Origin: Schleiferiaceae bacterium | GTDB lineage: Bacteria > Bacteroidota > Bacteroidia > Flavobacteriales > Schleiferiaceae | DNA length: 64,000 nt | Direction: 5' to 3' | NCBI GenBank assembly: GCA_030833905.1 | Contig: JAURGG010000002.1 | Span: 1 to 64,000 of the forward strand | Shown here: piece by piece, positions 54,551-63,827 of the stretch | How the letters are laid out: each line of letters starts with the position of its first letter | Position numbering within the stretch: position 1 is the stretch's first letter | Notes under the pieces: generated by a model | What the model saw: only the letters and a program-made list of their open reading frames with translations | Database searches by the model: none | Told to the model about the DNA's origin: nothing | Position numbers and translations under genes: made by a program

Positions 54551-56890
54551 TTAGAAGGCGTAGCTCAGCAACAACGTTGGCATAATTGGCAGCTGGTTGA
54601 CCCGCTGCGCCTTAGGGGTGTCGTAGTAGAAAATATTACGGCGGTTGTAGACGTTGGTGATGGCCAAAGAAGCCTCAAGGCGCTGGTGTTCTTTGAGGTC
54701 CCAAGCCTTTTTGGCGGTCAAGTCAAGGCGGTGGTAGTCGGGCAAGCGCTTGCTGTTGAGGTCGCCGTACAAAATGCCCATCTGGCCGTTTTCGGTGGGG
54801 TACGGAAAGTCAATGTACGGGCTACCGTCTGGGTTGGTGAACGGAAGCTGCTCGAAGTAGCCGCGAATCGGAGTAAAGGGGAATCCGCTACCGTAGTTCC
54901 AGCGAAGGTTGACCTCGAGCTGCTTGGCGAATTTGCGGGCAACCACAAAATTGGTGTTGTGGCGGCGGTCAAAAAACGGAGCATAGGTCTGCTCACCGTC
55001 GTAGCGGGTGCTGCGGCCCAATGAGTACACCGCCCAGAGGTACCACTTCTTGTCTTCGTAGGTCACCAGGGCGTCGATTCCGCGCGCCAAACCCCGTTCT
55101 ACCATGAAGTCCTTGCGAAGGCGCTCGGGCTGGCTGGCGTACTGCGGAATGTCGTCGTAGAGCTTGAAGCGGTTGACGTTGGTGATCATTCCAAAATTCT
55201 TGACGTAGGCCTCGAGCTCGACATTCCAGCGCGGAGCCGGGTTGAATTCCACGCCAAACACCGCGTGGTCGGCAGTTTGGAGCGTGCCTTGAACGTCCTC
55301 GTCGCCAATCTTACTGGGAAGGTCGATTCCGCCTCCGCTCAAGAATCCGTAGAAGAGGTTGACTACGTCGCGGTCGCTGTTTGCGGCAATCAAGTTCTGC
55401 GAGTACCGGCCCGCAGAGCCTTTGATGCGGAAGTTTTCGGTCGCGTTGTACTTGAACCCAAAGCGCGGCTCGATGCGCACGACACCCATGGTCGAGTAGT
55501 TGTGGAGGCGAATGCCGGGCTGAATCAGCCATCGACCCTGCTGGCGCTTGTAGTCGAAGTAGATTCCAAGCTCAGTGGTGTTGTCTTCTTGCTGCAGGCT
55601 GCGGCCCACCGTGTTGGTGAACTGGTAGTCAGTGTAGTACCCGATGAATTCAAGGCCGTACTTGAGCTCGTCCGCCTTGCGCAGCAGGTAGGTGAAATCC
55701 AATCCGCCATTGAATCCGTTGATGGTAGAGAAGCGCGGACGGTTCTCGATCTCAGTGGAGGTGATGGTGTACGAACTCTGGGCGAGGTGGCCCTGCAAGA
55801 TTGTGTTGGACGATGCGGGAACTACGGTAAAGTCGGTTCCGTAGCCCACTGAATTCCAGGCGATCGACTTGCCTCCGGCGAAGCGCACCGCGTCGCTAAA
55901 GTTGAATCCAAAAATATTGAGTTTGTTGCCGCCGTTGGATTCCACCGTGTACTTGCTAAAGATGTCGCGGAATTCAAATGGAAGGCCGTCGTACTCTGTG
56001 GCGACGTAGGGGTAAAAGATCGGCGCCGCTTGGTCCAGCAGTGATTCTTTGAACGAAACCAGAAGTGAGCTGGGGGCGATTCCGTTCTTTTTGCGGCCAA
56101 TCGGAACCTCAAGGAGCGCCTTCGCAAGGTAGGTCGAAGCACTTACCTTGCCCGAAATGCGGTCGCGGCGCCCGGTGCGGGTGCGAATGTCCATGACCGA
56201 CGAGGTGCGGCCGCCGTACTCGGCTCCGAAGCCCGCCGTGTAGACGTCTGCAGACTGCAGGATGTCGGTTTCAAACACCGAAAAGAATCCGATGCTGTGA
56301 AAGGGGTTGTACAGAATCATCCCGTCGAGTTTGACGAGGTTCTGAATGGGGGCGCCACCGCGAATGTAGAGCTGGCCACCCTGGTCACCCGTGGTAATTA
56401 CACCCGGCATCACCTGAAGGGCGCGTACGAGGTCGGGTTCGCCACCAATCGAGAAGGTGCCGATAGACTTGGGGTTGAGCTGTACCACTGCCGTCGAAAC
56501 CTTGGTCTGCTTCTCTTGCTTGCGGGCGTCAATCACCACGTCATCGAGCTCGATTACGGACTCTTTCATGGTGACCCGAGTAAAGGTGTTCTTATCTTCA
56601 GAAACCTTGATTTCAAGGGTTTGCGGAGCGTATCCGGCGCGGCTGAAGGTAACTTTATAGGTTCCGACAGGGATTGCGTTCACCTGATAAAAACCGTCGT
56701 TGTTGGTGTAGGATTCCTGGGACTTACCTGCAACGGTAAGGGAAACCTTGGCCAAATTGAGCGGAGACTGGTCGGCCTGATCGACCACGAGTCCACGAAG
56801 CCCACCAGTTTGAGCAGCAAGGCCAAGGCTGGCCAAAGTGAGTACGAGCGCAGTAAGCGCCTTAGTAAAGGATTTTGAACAGAAGCTCAT
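54551..56890 (-). CDS. TonB-dependent receptor with carboxypeptidase-like N-domain
   Basis: The 779-residue protein starts MSFCSKSFTKALTALVLTLA (signal peptide to LAAQ). A CarboxypepD-regulatory-like domain covers about 27-110 (TGGLRGLVVDQADQSPLNLA). A plug follows (PDLVRALQVMPGVITTGDQG, QLYIRGGAPIQNLVKLDGMI), then the outer-membrane barrel ending LLLSYAF. It resembles FecA/SusC-family transporters but is shorter than SusC, and no SusD is adjacent. The longer start at 57079 lies in holA; 56890 still overlaps the holA end by 29 bases. Substrate unknown. Confidence 0.92.
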   Translation of the reverse strand: MSFCSKSFTKALTALVLTLASLGLAAQTGGLRGLVVDQADQSPLNLAKVSLTVAGKSQESYTNNDGFYQVNAIPVGTYKVTFSRAGYAPQTLEIKVSEDKNTFTRVTMKESVIELDDVVIDARKQEKQTKVSTAVVQLNPKSIGTFSIGGEPDLVRALQVMPGVITTGDQGGQLYIRGGAPIQNLVKLDGMILYNPFHSIGFFSVFETDILQSADVYTAGFGAEYGGRTSSVMDIRTRTGRRDRISGKVSASTYLAKALLEVPIGRKKNGIAPSSLLVSFKESLLDQAAPIFYPYVATEYDGLPFEFRDIFSKYTVESNGGNKLNIFGFNFSDAVRFAGGKSIAWNSVGYGTDFTVVPASSNTILQGHLAQSSYTITSTEIENRPRFSTINGFNGGLDFTYLLRKADELKYGLEFIGYYTDYQFTNTVGRSLQQEDNTTELGIYFDYKRQQGRWLIQPGIRLHNYSTMGVVRIEPRFGFKYNATENFRIKGSAGRYSQNLIAANSDRDVVNLFYGFLSGGGIDLPSKIGDEDVQGTLQTADHAVFGVEFNPAPRWNVELEAYVKNFGMITNVNRFKLYDDIPQYASQPERLRKDFMVERGLARGIDALVTYEDKKWYLWAVYSLGRSTRYDGEQTYAPFFDRRHNTNFVVARKFAKQLEVNLRWNYGSGFPFTPIRGYFEQLPFTNPDGSPYIDFPYPTENGQMGILYGDLNSKRLPDYHRLDLTAKKAWDLKEHQRLEASLAITNVYNRRNIFYYDTPKAQRVNQLPIMPTLLLSYAF

Positions 56891-57869
56891 CGAGGATGTC
56901 GGAATCACGTAGGTTGGGCGACGCCATGCCTTTAGCTTGGCGATCAGCTTCGCGAAGATAACCCACGATGCGCGCCAAGTGCCCTCCCGAGTAGTTTTGG
57001 GCCGCTTTGGCGATGTCTCTGAGTGCAAATTCTGAGACACCGAGTTGTGCGGACGCTGTTTTAGGGTTGGGATGGGCACCCATGCCCTGGTAGATCAGGG
57101 CTTTGAAAAAGGTTCCGTAGAGCGTGGCAACGACCAAAATGAGCGGGCTCGAACGGCTGTGCTTCATCATGCTTCGGGCGATCATGTAGCTGCGCTCGGG
57201 GTTGTGGGCGACGAGGGCCCGCAAGAGTTCGAACTGGTTGTACTCGCGGCTCGAACCCGTGTACTTCTCAACCGTTGCAGCGGTGACTTCGCCGCCCTCG
57301 CCGAGCACCACGGCGTACTTGCCGAGCTCTTGGTCGATGGCCGAGAGGTCCACTCCCAGGCTTTCAACGAGGACCGAGGCGGCTTTTTCGCTGATTTTCA
57401 GCCCTCGCTGGCGTGCGAGTTCAGCGACGGTTCCGGTGATTTGGTATTCGGGGATGCGGTCGAACTGAAAATAGGTTTCGCCAGGTTTTAGGGTTTTGTA
57501 GAGGGCCTTGCGCTTGTCCAAGGCCTTGCCGGTAAGGCTAAGGAGCAGCACGGTCTGGGGCTGCGGGTTCTTGACGTAGGCCGCGAGGTCCTCGAGGTTG
57601 CGCAGGTCTTGGGCCTCGCGCACCACCACCACCGTCCGTTCGGCCATCATCGGGAAGCGCTTCGCTTCGGATTCCACGGCCCGAGCATCGACGTCGCGCC
57701 CGTAGAGCACCGACTGGTTGAATGCGCGGTCCGCTTCAGGAAGCGCCCGCTCGAGCAGCGCGTCGATCAGCGCATGCGCAAAAAAGGGCTCTTCGCCCCC
57801 TACGACGTAGACCGGGGCGAACTGCCCCTTGTCCCACTGGGCGATGAGTTTAGTGACGACCGACTGCAC
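56862..57869 (-). CDS. holA: DNA polymerase III subunit delta
   Basis: The 335-residue protein fits HolA: an N-terminal nucleotide-binding-like domain (VYVVGGEEPFFAHALIDALL), RFPMMAERTVVVVREAQDLR, and the C-terminal helical collar. It loads the sliding clamp. The start is GTG at 57869 (reverse CAC), since no ATG fits and a TAGGTTTG box ends 4 bases before it. Its 3' end overlaps the TonB receptor gene. Confidence 0.9.
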   Translation of the reverse strand: MQSVVTKLIAQWDKGQFAPVYVVGGEEPFFAHALIDALLERALPEADRAFNQSVLYGRDVDARAVESEAKRFPMMAERTVVVVREAQDLRNLEDLAAYVKNPQPQTVLLLSLTGKALDKRKALYKTLKPGETYFQFDRIPEYQITGTVAELARQRGLKISEKAASVLVESLGVDLSAIDQELGKYAVVLGEGGEVTAATVEKYTGSSREYNQFELLRALVAHNPERSYMIARSMMKHSRSSPLILVVATLYGTFFKALIYQGMGAHPNPKTASAQLGVSEFALRDIAKAAQNYSGGHLARIVGYLREADRQAKGMASPNLRDSDILDELLFKILY

Positions 57870-57873
57870 GGGG

Positions 57874-57881
57874 CAAACCTA
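57874..57881 (-). promoter_or_regulatory. -7 element of holA
   Basis: TAGGTTTG on the minus strand matches TAnnTTTG fully and ends 4 bases before the GTG start of holA, overlapping the space after rlmH. Confidence 0.5.
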
Positions 57882-57886
57882 CGAAT

Positions 57887-58315
57887 TCAACCCTCGTGGT
57901 GGTAGGGCTCGTTGCGCAAAATGCTGAGGGCGCGGTACAGCTGTTCGGCAAAAAGTACGCGTACCAGGTCGTGCGGAAACGTCATCTTGCTCAACGCCAG
58001 CTCGTACTGAGCTTGGGCGCGGAATTCCGCACTGAATCCGTAAGCGTCACCTACCGCAAACAGGATGCGCTTTGGGCCTGAATTCATCCACTTTTGGAGC
58101 CGCTGCGCGAGCTCGACAGACTTGAGGTGCTGCCCCCGCTCGTCAAGAAGGACCAAAAGATCACCGGGCTTTAAAAACGCGTGCTGGGCGGCGCGGTCGC
58201 GTACCGATTCCGTTCTGAATTTGGCGTAGTGATTAATGCGCTGCGCAAAGTCAGCCAATCCCGCCTTGGCGTAGTCCACTTGGGTGGGCCCGACGACTAA
58301 AAGAATGATCTCCAC
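57887..58315 (-). CDS. rlmH: 23S rRNA pseudouridine-1915 N3-methyltransferase (short form)
   Basis: The 142-residue SPOUT methyltransferase begins at GTG with VEIILLVVGPTQVDYAKAGL, and ends with the conserved LVRVLFAEQLYRALSILRNE and PYHHEG. It methylates 23S rRNA position 1915. It is shorter than the usual 155-159 residues, lacking about 14 around residues 35-50. The SAM loop reads AVGDAYGFS where GGAYG is usual (second Gly to Asp). Upstream in-frame codons exist to 58474 but lie across nadC and do not look like the family. Confidence 0.85.
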   Translation of the reverse strand: MEIILLVVGPTQVDYAKAGLADFAQRINHYAKFRTESVRDRAAQHAFLKPGDLLVLLDERGQHLKSVELAQRLQKWMNSGPKRILFAVGDAYGFSAEFRAQAQYELALSKMTFPHDLVRVLFAEQLYRALSILRNEPYHHEG

Positions 58316-58372
58316 GGCTGGCGTAAGTTTGGGTTCCGCTCCACGCACCTGTTGCGTGACGACGATGCAAAG

Positions 58373-59254
58373 ATGAAGCTGATCCGCGATTACCTGACCG
58401 AACCCGAGCTGGCTGCCCACATTCAGCGCAGCCTTGACGAGGATTTGGGCCGTGGCCCCGCATCTGGAGACCACTCTTCAGCGGCCAGCCTCGACCCTGA
58501 ACACCAAGGGATTGCTATGCTCCGCGCCAAAGAATCACTGGTATTTGCCGGGTGCGAAGTGGCTGAACAGGTGCTGCACGCGGTCGACCCTCGCCTCAGC
58601 ATTAAATGGGCGCACCGCGACGGCGAACACCTCGAACCCGGAACCGCCGTAGCCCACGTCGAAGGCCCGCTTCCCTCCTTGCTTCGCGCGGAGCGCACGC
58701 TTCTGAACTATGTGCAGCGCCTAAGTGGGGTGGCTACGATCACCCAAAGCTATTCCGCACTCATTGCCGACCTGCCCTGCCAGCTCTTGGATACGCGTAA
58801 AACGACTCCGGGCTGGCGCGCCCTCGAAAAATGGGCCGTGCACGTCGGCGGAGGCAGCAACCACCGGATCGGCCTGTACGATATGGTGATGCTCAAAGAC
58901 AACCACATCGACCTCGCGGGCGGAATCACCCAAGCCGTCCGCCGCACCGAGCGCTACTTGGCCGACCGCGGGCTCGACCTCGCCATTGAAGTGGAATGCC
59001 GCAGCTTGGCCGACGTCGAAGAGGCCCTTGGCCTCGAATCCGTCACGCGCATCATGCTCGACAACTTCACTCCGGCCCAGTGCCGCACTGCCGTAGAGCG
59101 CATTGCCGGCCGCAAAGAAACCGAGGCCAGCGGCGGAATCACCCGCGAAACCCTGCGCGCCTACGCCGAAACCGGCGTGACCTTCATTTCGGTGGGAGCC
59201 CTCACCCATTCCGCCCCCGCCGTCGACCTCAACTTCAAAGCCCGCCTGCTGTGA
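58373..59254 (+). CDS. nadC: Nicotinate-nucleotide pyrophosphorylase (quinolinate PRTase)
   Basis: The 293-residue enzyme converts quinolinate and PRPP to nicotinate mononucleotide. It has RAERTLLNYVQRLSGVAT, the LLDTRKTTPGWRALEKWAV core, HRIGLYDMVMLKDNHI, and IEVECRSLADVEEAL before ITREFL-like ASGGITRETLRAYAETGV. The ATG 58373 is preferred over the TTG at 58352. It is divergent from rlmH with 57 bases between starts. Its stop overlaps the next gene's GTG (GTGA). Confidence 0.95.
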   Translation: MKLIRDYLTEPELAAHIQRSLDEDLGRGPASGDHSSAASLDPEHQGIAMLRAKESLVFAGCEVAEQVLHAVDPRLSIKWAHRDGEHLEPGTAVAHVEGPLPSLLRAERTLLNYVQRLSGVATITQSYSALIADLPCQLLDTRKTTPGWRALEKWAVHVGGGSNHRIGLYDMVMLKDNHIDLAGGITQAVRRTERYLADRGLDLAIEVECRSLADVEEALGLESVTRIMLDNFTPAQCRTAVERIAGRKETEASGGITRETLRAYAETGVTFISVGALTHSAPAVDLNFKARLL

Positions 59255-60141
59255 AACGTTTGCTCGCACTGCTGCGTCGAAGCGCCCAAAAGATCACGCT
59301 CCCGCTGTTTGACGGGCTGAGCTTGTACGACGTCGCCATCTTTTTCTGGAAGGGGATCTACGAAGGCGCCGTCACCAGCCGCGCCGCCAGCATCAGTTTT
59401 AGCTTCTTCTTGGCGTTGTTTCCGGGGGTCATCTTTGTCTTTACCCTCATCCCCTTTATTCCGATTGATGGGTTCCAGCACGAACTCTTTCGCCTGCTGC
59501 GCGACGTCCTTCCGCCCAATAGCTTTGACGCCGCCTACTCCACGATTACCGACATTTTGACCATCAAACGCGGCGACCTGCTCGGTATTACGGTGGCGGC
59601 TGCGCTGTTTTTTGCCACCAACGGAACCTTAGCCCTTATCGGCAACTTCGGCCAAACCATTCACCACCTGAACGTGCGCGGATACTGGTCCCAGTACCTC
59701 GCGGCGTTCTGGCTCACCTTGGCATTGGCCCTACTCCTCATCGGCGGAATCGCCGTGCTGGCGCTCGGCGAAGTGTGGATTCCGTCGTTGGTACCCGGTG
59801 AAAACGGTATTTGGATTACCGCATTGGCCCGCTGGGTGGTGCTCTTGGGGCTCGTGCTCTTTGCGATTTCACTGCTGTTTTACTACGGCCCCATGCGCTC
59901 TGCCCCGTGGCGCTTCATATCACCTGGTGCCCTGCTCGCCACCGTCCTCGTGTGGCTAACCTCGTACTTATTCGGAATTTATGTGACCGACTTTAGCCGC
60001 TACAACCAACTCTACGGCTCGATCGGAACCCTCATTATCATCCAGCTTTGGATTTACGTGAACGCCATCGGACTCATCATTGGGTTCGAACTCAACGCGT
60101 CGATGGCTCGGGCAAAAAAAGATGTACATTTCGAGGCTTAA
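59251..60141 (+). CDS. YihY/BrkB family inner-membrane protein
   Basis: The 296-residue protein starts at GTG (59251), whose bases overlap the nadC TGA, so translation is coupled. About six membrane helices follow, with the family motifs AASISFSFFLALFPGVIFVF and a C-terminal YGSIGTLIIIQLWIYVNAIG plus LIIGFELNA. The family was once called ribonuclease BN, but its members are membrane proteins of unclear function. The upstream ORF to 58996 is a shadow of nadC. Confidence 0.85.
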   Translation: MKRLLALLRRSAQKITLPLFDGLSLYDVAIFFWKGIYEGAVTSRAASISFSFFLALFPGVIFVFTLIPFIPIDGFQHELFRLLRDVLPPNSFDAAYSTITDILTIKRGDLLGITVAAALFFATNGTLALIGNFGQTIHHLNVRGYWSQYLAAFWLTLALALLLIGGIAVLALGEVWIPSLVPGENGIWITALARWVVLLGLVLFAISLLFYYGPMRSAPWRFISPGALLATVLVWLTSYLFGIYVTDFSRYNQLYGSIGTLIIIQLWIYVNAIGLIIGFELNASMARAKKDVHFEA

Positions 60142-60152
60142 ATAAAAACCCT

Positions 60153-60602
60153 ATGTACCAAAAATTCCTCGGACTCGGCATCGGACTAGTGCTCAGTCTC
60201 ACCGCACTCGGCCAAACCTCTGAAGCCATTCTCGGAACCTGGTGGAACGCCGAAAAAGATGGCCAAGTTGAAGTCTACAAAGTGGGCTCAGAATACCGCG
60301 GCCGCATTGTATACGTCAAAGAAAACGTCAACCCCGACGGGAGCAGTCCCAAAAAAGACAACCTCAATCCGAACGAAAAGCTCCGCTCGCGAGTTCTCAT
60401 GGGGACGATTATTTTGACCGGTCTGAAGTTTGACACCGACGACAAAGAGTGGGCCGAGGGCACGATTTACGATACCAAGTCGGGCAATACCTACTCGTGC
60501 TACGCCAAGCTCAACGCCGACGGAACCCTGTTCTTTAAGGGCTACCTCATGGGAATGAGGTTTATCGGTAGGTCCACGACGTGGACGAGAGTCAAGAAAT
60601 AG
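60153..60602 (+). CDS. DUF2147 exported protein
   Basis: The 149-residue protein has a signal peptide (MYQKFLGLGIGLVLSLTALG). Then it has the DUF2147 pattern: EAILGTWWNAEKDGQVEVYK, EYRGRIVYVKENVNPDG, LRSRVLMGTIILTGLKFDTD and a repeating beta fold with GTIYDTKSGNTYSCYAKL. Function is not known; a lipocalin-like fold is likely. The longer ORF from 60048 overlaps the BrkB gene. Its stop overlaps the next, opposite gene by 11 bases. Confidence 0.85.
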   Translation: MYQKFLGLGIGLVLSLTALGQTSEAILGTWWNAEKDGQVEVYKVGSEYRGRIVYVKENVNPDGSSPKKDNLNPNEKLRSRVLMGTIILTGLKFDTDDKEWAEGTIYDTKSGNTYSCYAKLNADGTLFFKGYLMGMRFIGRSTTWTRVKK

Positions 60603-61350
60603 CCCTGTCGGCCTTGAGGTAGGTAAACTCCTCGTAGTGTGCAGAGTGCGCGACTAGCCAGTAGCCGGCGGCCACAAGTGCCTCATGTACCTCCTTGGAC
60701 GGAATTCCCTGAACCCAGCGGTCGTGAAACTCAATGAGAATTTGGTCGATCTCGATTCCGTCCGCGAGAAGTGCAGGCAGGACTTCGTACTCCGCGCCCT
60801 CAATGTCTATTTTGAGCACGTCCAAGCGAGTATGGCCCAATTGCTTCATGAGATCCTTGAGCGTACTGAGCTGAACCTCGATGGGTCGGGTGAGCGTTGA
60901 TTGCACTGAAGCATTAAGGCTTCCGCTCGTCGCTTTCTCGGATTCCGGCAGGTGAAAGGTCGCCGTGCCGGTATAGGTTCCGAGTCCGATGGCATGAAAA
61001 TCCATAAAATCAACCTCGGACTGGCGCTCAAACCACCGCTTTGATTTCGGCGTCGGATCAAAGCCATGTATGCGGCAACCCCATGCGCGGTGAAAGGCGC
61101 GGTCAAAACTGATATCTTGACCAATTCCGACTGAATACACCACCGCCTCGCCGCGATTTTGGGGCGGAACGGCATAAAAGCCGCCATAGCTGTTGCCGTA
61201 CCACTGGGCACGCGCATCGGGATGCACGACGAAATGAGAAACCTCTGAGCGGTCGAGGCTGCGAACGAGTTCTGCGTTGCGGGTTCGTGCTGCGCGGTCC
61301 TGCTTTGCTGCGGTATACCAGTCCTTAAGTCGTTGTATCATGATGCACAA
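60592..61350 (-). CDS. FkbM family methyltransferase
   Basis: The 252-residue SAM-dependent methyltransferase has GEAVVYSVGIGQDISFDRAF (SAM motif I), VDFMDFHAIGLGTYTGTATF and the family motif LDVLKIDIEGAEYEVLPALL. Such enzymes O-methylate sugars on surface polysaccharides. The second Met (61341) is an alternative start. It lies 6 bases after the GT2 gene on the same strand and is the last gene of the cluster. The 3' end overlaps the DUF2147 gene on the other strand. Confidence 0.88.
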   Translation of the reverse strand: MCIMIQRLKDWYTAAKQDRAARTRNAELVRSLDRSEVSHFVVHPDARAQWYGNSYGGFYAVPPQNRGEAVVYSVGIGQDISFDRAFHRAWGCRIHGFDPTPKSKRWFERQSEVDFMDFHAIGLGTYTGTATFHLPESEKATSGSLNASVQSTLTRPIEVQLSTLKDLMKQLGHTRLDVLKIDIEGAEYEVLPALLADGIEIDQILIEFHDRWVQGIPSKEVHEALVAAGYWLVAHSAHYEEFTYLKADRAIS

Positions 61351-61356
61351 TAGGGT

Positions 61357-62268
61357 TTATCCGAAGATCTGAACTCGTTTGCGAATCCAGTTTCCGCCGA
61401 CAAAGGTGGTCGCAAAATAGAAGATGACCGCAAGTGACCAGTCTGACCTCAGAAAGTGATGGCGGGCTTTAGCAAATTCGCCGACGGTGTACCAGTAGCG
61501 CCCGTAGCTGCCGTGCCAGCGGGCTCGCGAAACCTTGACTTCTGACGGGTATCGTAGCGCTAACTCATCTAAAGTTTGCTGGGCAAATTCAAAATCGCGA
61601 GCGCGGTAGGTCGAATTCAGAGAGAGGTTGCTCCCCTCAACGTGCCGAATGAACAGCGGACGGCACACTTCACGGGTAGCACAACCCTCAGTAACCCTTA
61701 AAAGCCAGTCAAAGTCCAATTGGCCATGGACTTCTTCAAAAAGGACGTGTGCACGATCTGAGCGGAGCAGCAGTCCACCGATGTACATATTTTGCCCCTT
61801 CTTATCGCGAAGCAAGCGCTGTAGGAACGCCTCATTAGGGGCAAAATTCCGTTCCCCTTGGGCGCACGAACGAACTTGATCTTGGCCCAACGTCGCGTTG
61901 CGCAAAATAAAACCAGAACTCAAAATGGGCACCCCTTCAGCATGCATCAATAGCGATTCAAGGCGGTCCACGACCCATTCGTCGTCGTGGTCGGCGATCG
62001 AAATCCAGTCCCCTTTTGCCTGGCGAAGGCCGCAATTCCGGCCCCAGTTCGGCCCTCCGGAATTGGTGGTGTTCACCACAGCAGCAACGCCCCGCTCTGC
62101 GAGAAGTGCCACCGTCTGGTCGCTTGAACCGTCGTCGAAGGCAAGAATTTCAAGTTCAAACTGGGTTCCGCGCCCTTTTTGACCCACAATAGAGTACAAC
62201 AAGCGCAGAATCGTGCGCTCAGATTGGTAGGTCGTGATAATGACGCTGATGAGCGGAATCGAGTTCAT
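61357..62268 (-). CDS. Family 2 glycosyltransferase
   Basis: The 303-residue GT-A enzyme begins MNSIPLISVIITTYQSERTI and has FDDGSSDQTVALLAERG, NTTNSGGPNWGRNCGLRQAK and the metal site IADHDDEW (DxD-like). It transfers sugars in surface glycan synthesis. The ORF from 62385 adds 39 residues inside the flippase gene, while the ATG at 62268 overlaps the flippase stop (ATGA), so 62268 is chosen. It is the middle gene of flippase-GT2-FkbM. Confidence 0.92.
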   Translation of the reverse strand: MNSIPLISVIITTYQSERTILRLLYSIVGQKGRGTQFELEILAFDDGSSDQTVALLAERGVAAVVNTTNSGGPNWGRNCGLRQAKGDWISIADHDDEWVVDRLESLLMHAEGVPILSSGFILRNATLGQDQVRSCAQGERNFAPNEAFLQRLLRDKKGQNMYIGGLLLRSDRAHVLFEEVHGQLDFDWLLRVTEGCATREVCRPLFIRHVEGSNLSLNSTYRARDFEFAQQTLDELALRYPSEVKVSRARWHGSYGRYWYTVGEFAKARHHFLRSDWSLAVIFYFATTFVGGNWIRKRVQIFG

Positions 62269-63806
62269 GACGCAAACCGAGCGATGAGGGATGGGACGCG
62301 AAGGTCCGGAGCAAAATTCAGCAGTGCATTTGCCACTACAAACAGCACACCTTGCACACTGAGCTCTAATCCTGCGGTATACCAAACGTCCATCCCTGCA
62401 CTAGGAAGAACCCAATGCAGTGCGGCCGCGGCACCCAACCACGGAAGGAACCTCCAAAACGTTTGGTCAAATGCTGAAATTTGAAACCACCTCCAGAGCT
62501 GAAGCATTCGAAAGCAGTTATAGATGAACGCAGCAGCTAAGAGTGACACCGCCATTCCGAGCGCTCCCCATTGGGGCACGGCCCAAGAGGCAAATCCCAC
62601 AGAGAGCACGATCATGATGACGTTGGCGTACCAATCGTGCCGAAACTTTTCGCTGGTGAGCAGGACCATTCCCGTGGCTCCCGTAGCGATATAGATCATT
62701 TGGGTTGCTCCAGCTACCGCAGCAACTAAAGGGCCCCGATCTTGGTAGGCCAAGGGTAAGAGTGTGTAAACTGCAGGAAGTACGGCGAGCATCAATGCAT
62801 ATAGTAAAAGGCTCAAGCCCCATTGGTTGCGCGAGCTTCTCAGCATGAGCGCACGAAGCTCTTCACGCTTTCCCTCAGCCCAGTACTGCGCGACAAAGGG
62901 GCGAATCGCCTGATTCATAGACTTAGAAGGGACGCCGAGTACGATTCCGATCTGAAAGGCAATACTATAGCGGGCGACTTCATCTAAACCTACCCAGCGA
63001 CCAAGTAGCAGCACATCTAGCTGACCAAAGACCATTTGTGTAGCCAGAGACCACAGTAACCAAAGGGCATACTTCTGTCCTTCAGGCTGGGCCTTTAGTG
63101 ATCCAAAGTGCTCACTCTCAGTACGATGATAAACCAATGCAAGTAGTGCAGTGAGCATCACAAACCACAACGCCAACGACAAAATCAAATACGGCAATTC
63201 AGGTTGCCAAATGAGGTACACCACCACGGCTATGAGCAGACTCGTCTTGCGACCAAAATCCTTCACTATTTGGGGAAGTGCAATCCGTCCTTTAGAAGTA
63301 AACCAAGCGAGGTACCACTCGTGAAGGGTAAATGCCGCAGCCATTAGAAGTACCGCAAGGCCAGTAGCTAAACCCAGTTCCGTGTCTAAGTTGAACCGAT
63401 CAAACCAAGGCCAAAGCCATAGCGTTACGGTTCCCGCCGCCACTGCTGTGAGGGCGAGGATCACGACCCATCCGTACGTAAAAAACTGGGCGCGCTGCAC
63501 CACATTCCATCGCGGAACAAACGTAATCACCGTCTGCGGAAGCCCCGCATGCAGCACAAGGCCCAAAATAGTGGCCACTGAGATGATCCAGCGCAAAAGA
63601 CCGTAGTCCTCAGGGCGATCGGGAAAGGCCAACGGGAGCAGCCAAAATGCCGTCAACGCAGCAACTCCGACCCCTGCGAGGCCAAAAATGCTTACTAGAC
63701 TGCTTTGACGGACGACAACACCCAAGGTTAACTTACTTAGTTCAAGTGCAAACTTAGGGGAATTAATCCGCGGAAGCTTAGTCTCACTGCGAATGTGGTC
63801 CACCAT
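62265..63806 (-). CDS. Polysaccharide flippase (Wzx/MATE-like)
   Basis: The 513-residue protein starts MVDHIRSETKLPRINSPKFA and has about 12-14 hydrophobic helices, with LTLGVVVRQSSLVSIFGLAG at the start and GRWVGLDEVARYSIAFQIGI in the middle. This pattern fits the MOP superfamily polysaccharide flippase. Its stop overlaps the GT2 start, so the cluster is coupled. Substrate unknown. It is only 21 bases from the divergent YfhO-like start. Confidence 0.85.
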   Translation of the reverse strand: MVDHIRSETKLPRINSPKFALELSKLTLGVVVRQSSLVSIFGLAGVGVAALTAFWLLPLAFPDRPEDYGLLRWIISVATILGLVLHAGLPQTVITFVPRWNVVQRAQFFTYGWVVILALTAVAAGTVTLWLWPWFDRFNLDTELGLATGLAVLLMAAAFTLHEWYLAWFTSKGRIALPQIVKDFGRKTSLLIAVVVYLIWQPELPYLILSLALWFVMLTALLALVYHRTESEHFGSLKAQPEGQKYALWLLWSLATQMVFGQLDVLLLGRWVGLDEVARYSIAFQIGIVLGVPSKSMNQAIRPFVAQYWAEGKREELRALMLRSSRNQWGLSLLLYALMLAVLPAVYTLLPLAYQDRGPLVAAVAGATQMIYIATGATGMVLLTSEKFRHDWYANVIMIVLSVGFASWAVPQWGALGMAVSLLAAAFIYNCFRMLQLWRWFQISAFDQTFWRFLPWLGAAAALHWVLPSAGMDVWYTAGLELSVQGVLFVVANALLNFAPDLRVPSLIARFAS

Positions 63807-63827
63807 TTTGCCGTAAACTTGCGCACT

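Noticed and set aside
58996-59250. N-terminal extension of the BrkB-like protein
   Set aside because: The residues are Arg/His/Pro-rich, a shadow of nadC in another frame; the GTG at 59251 gives the family start.
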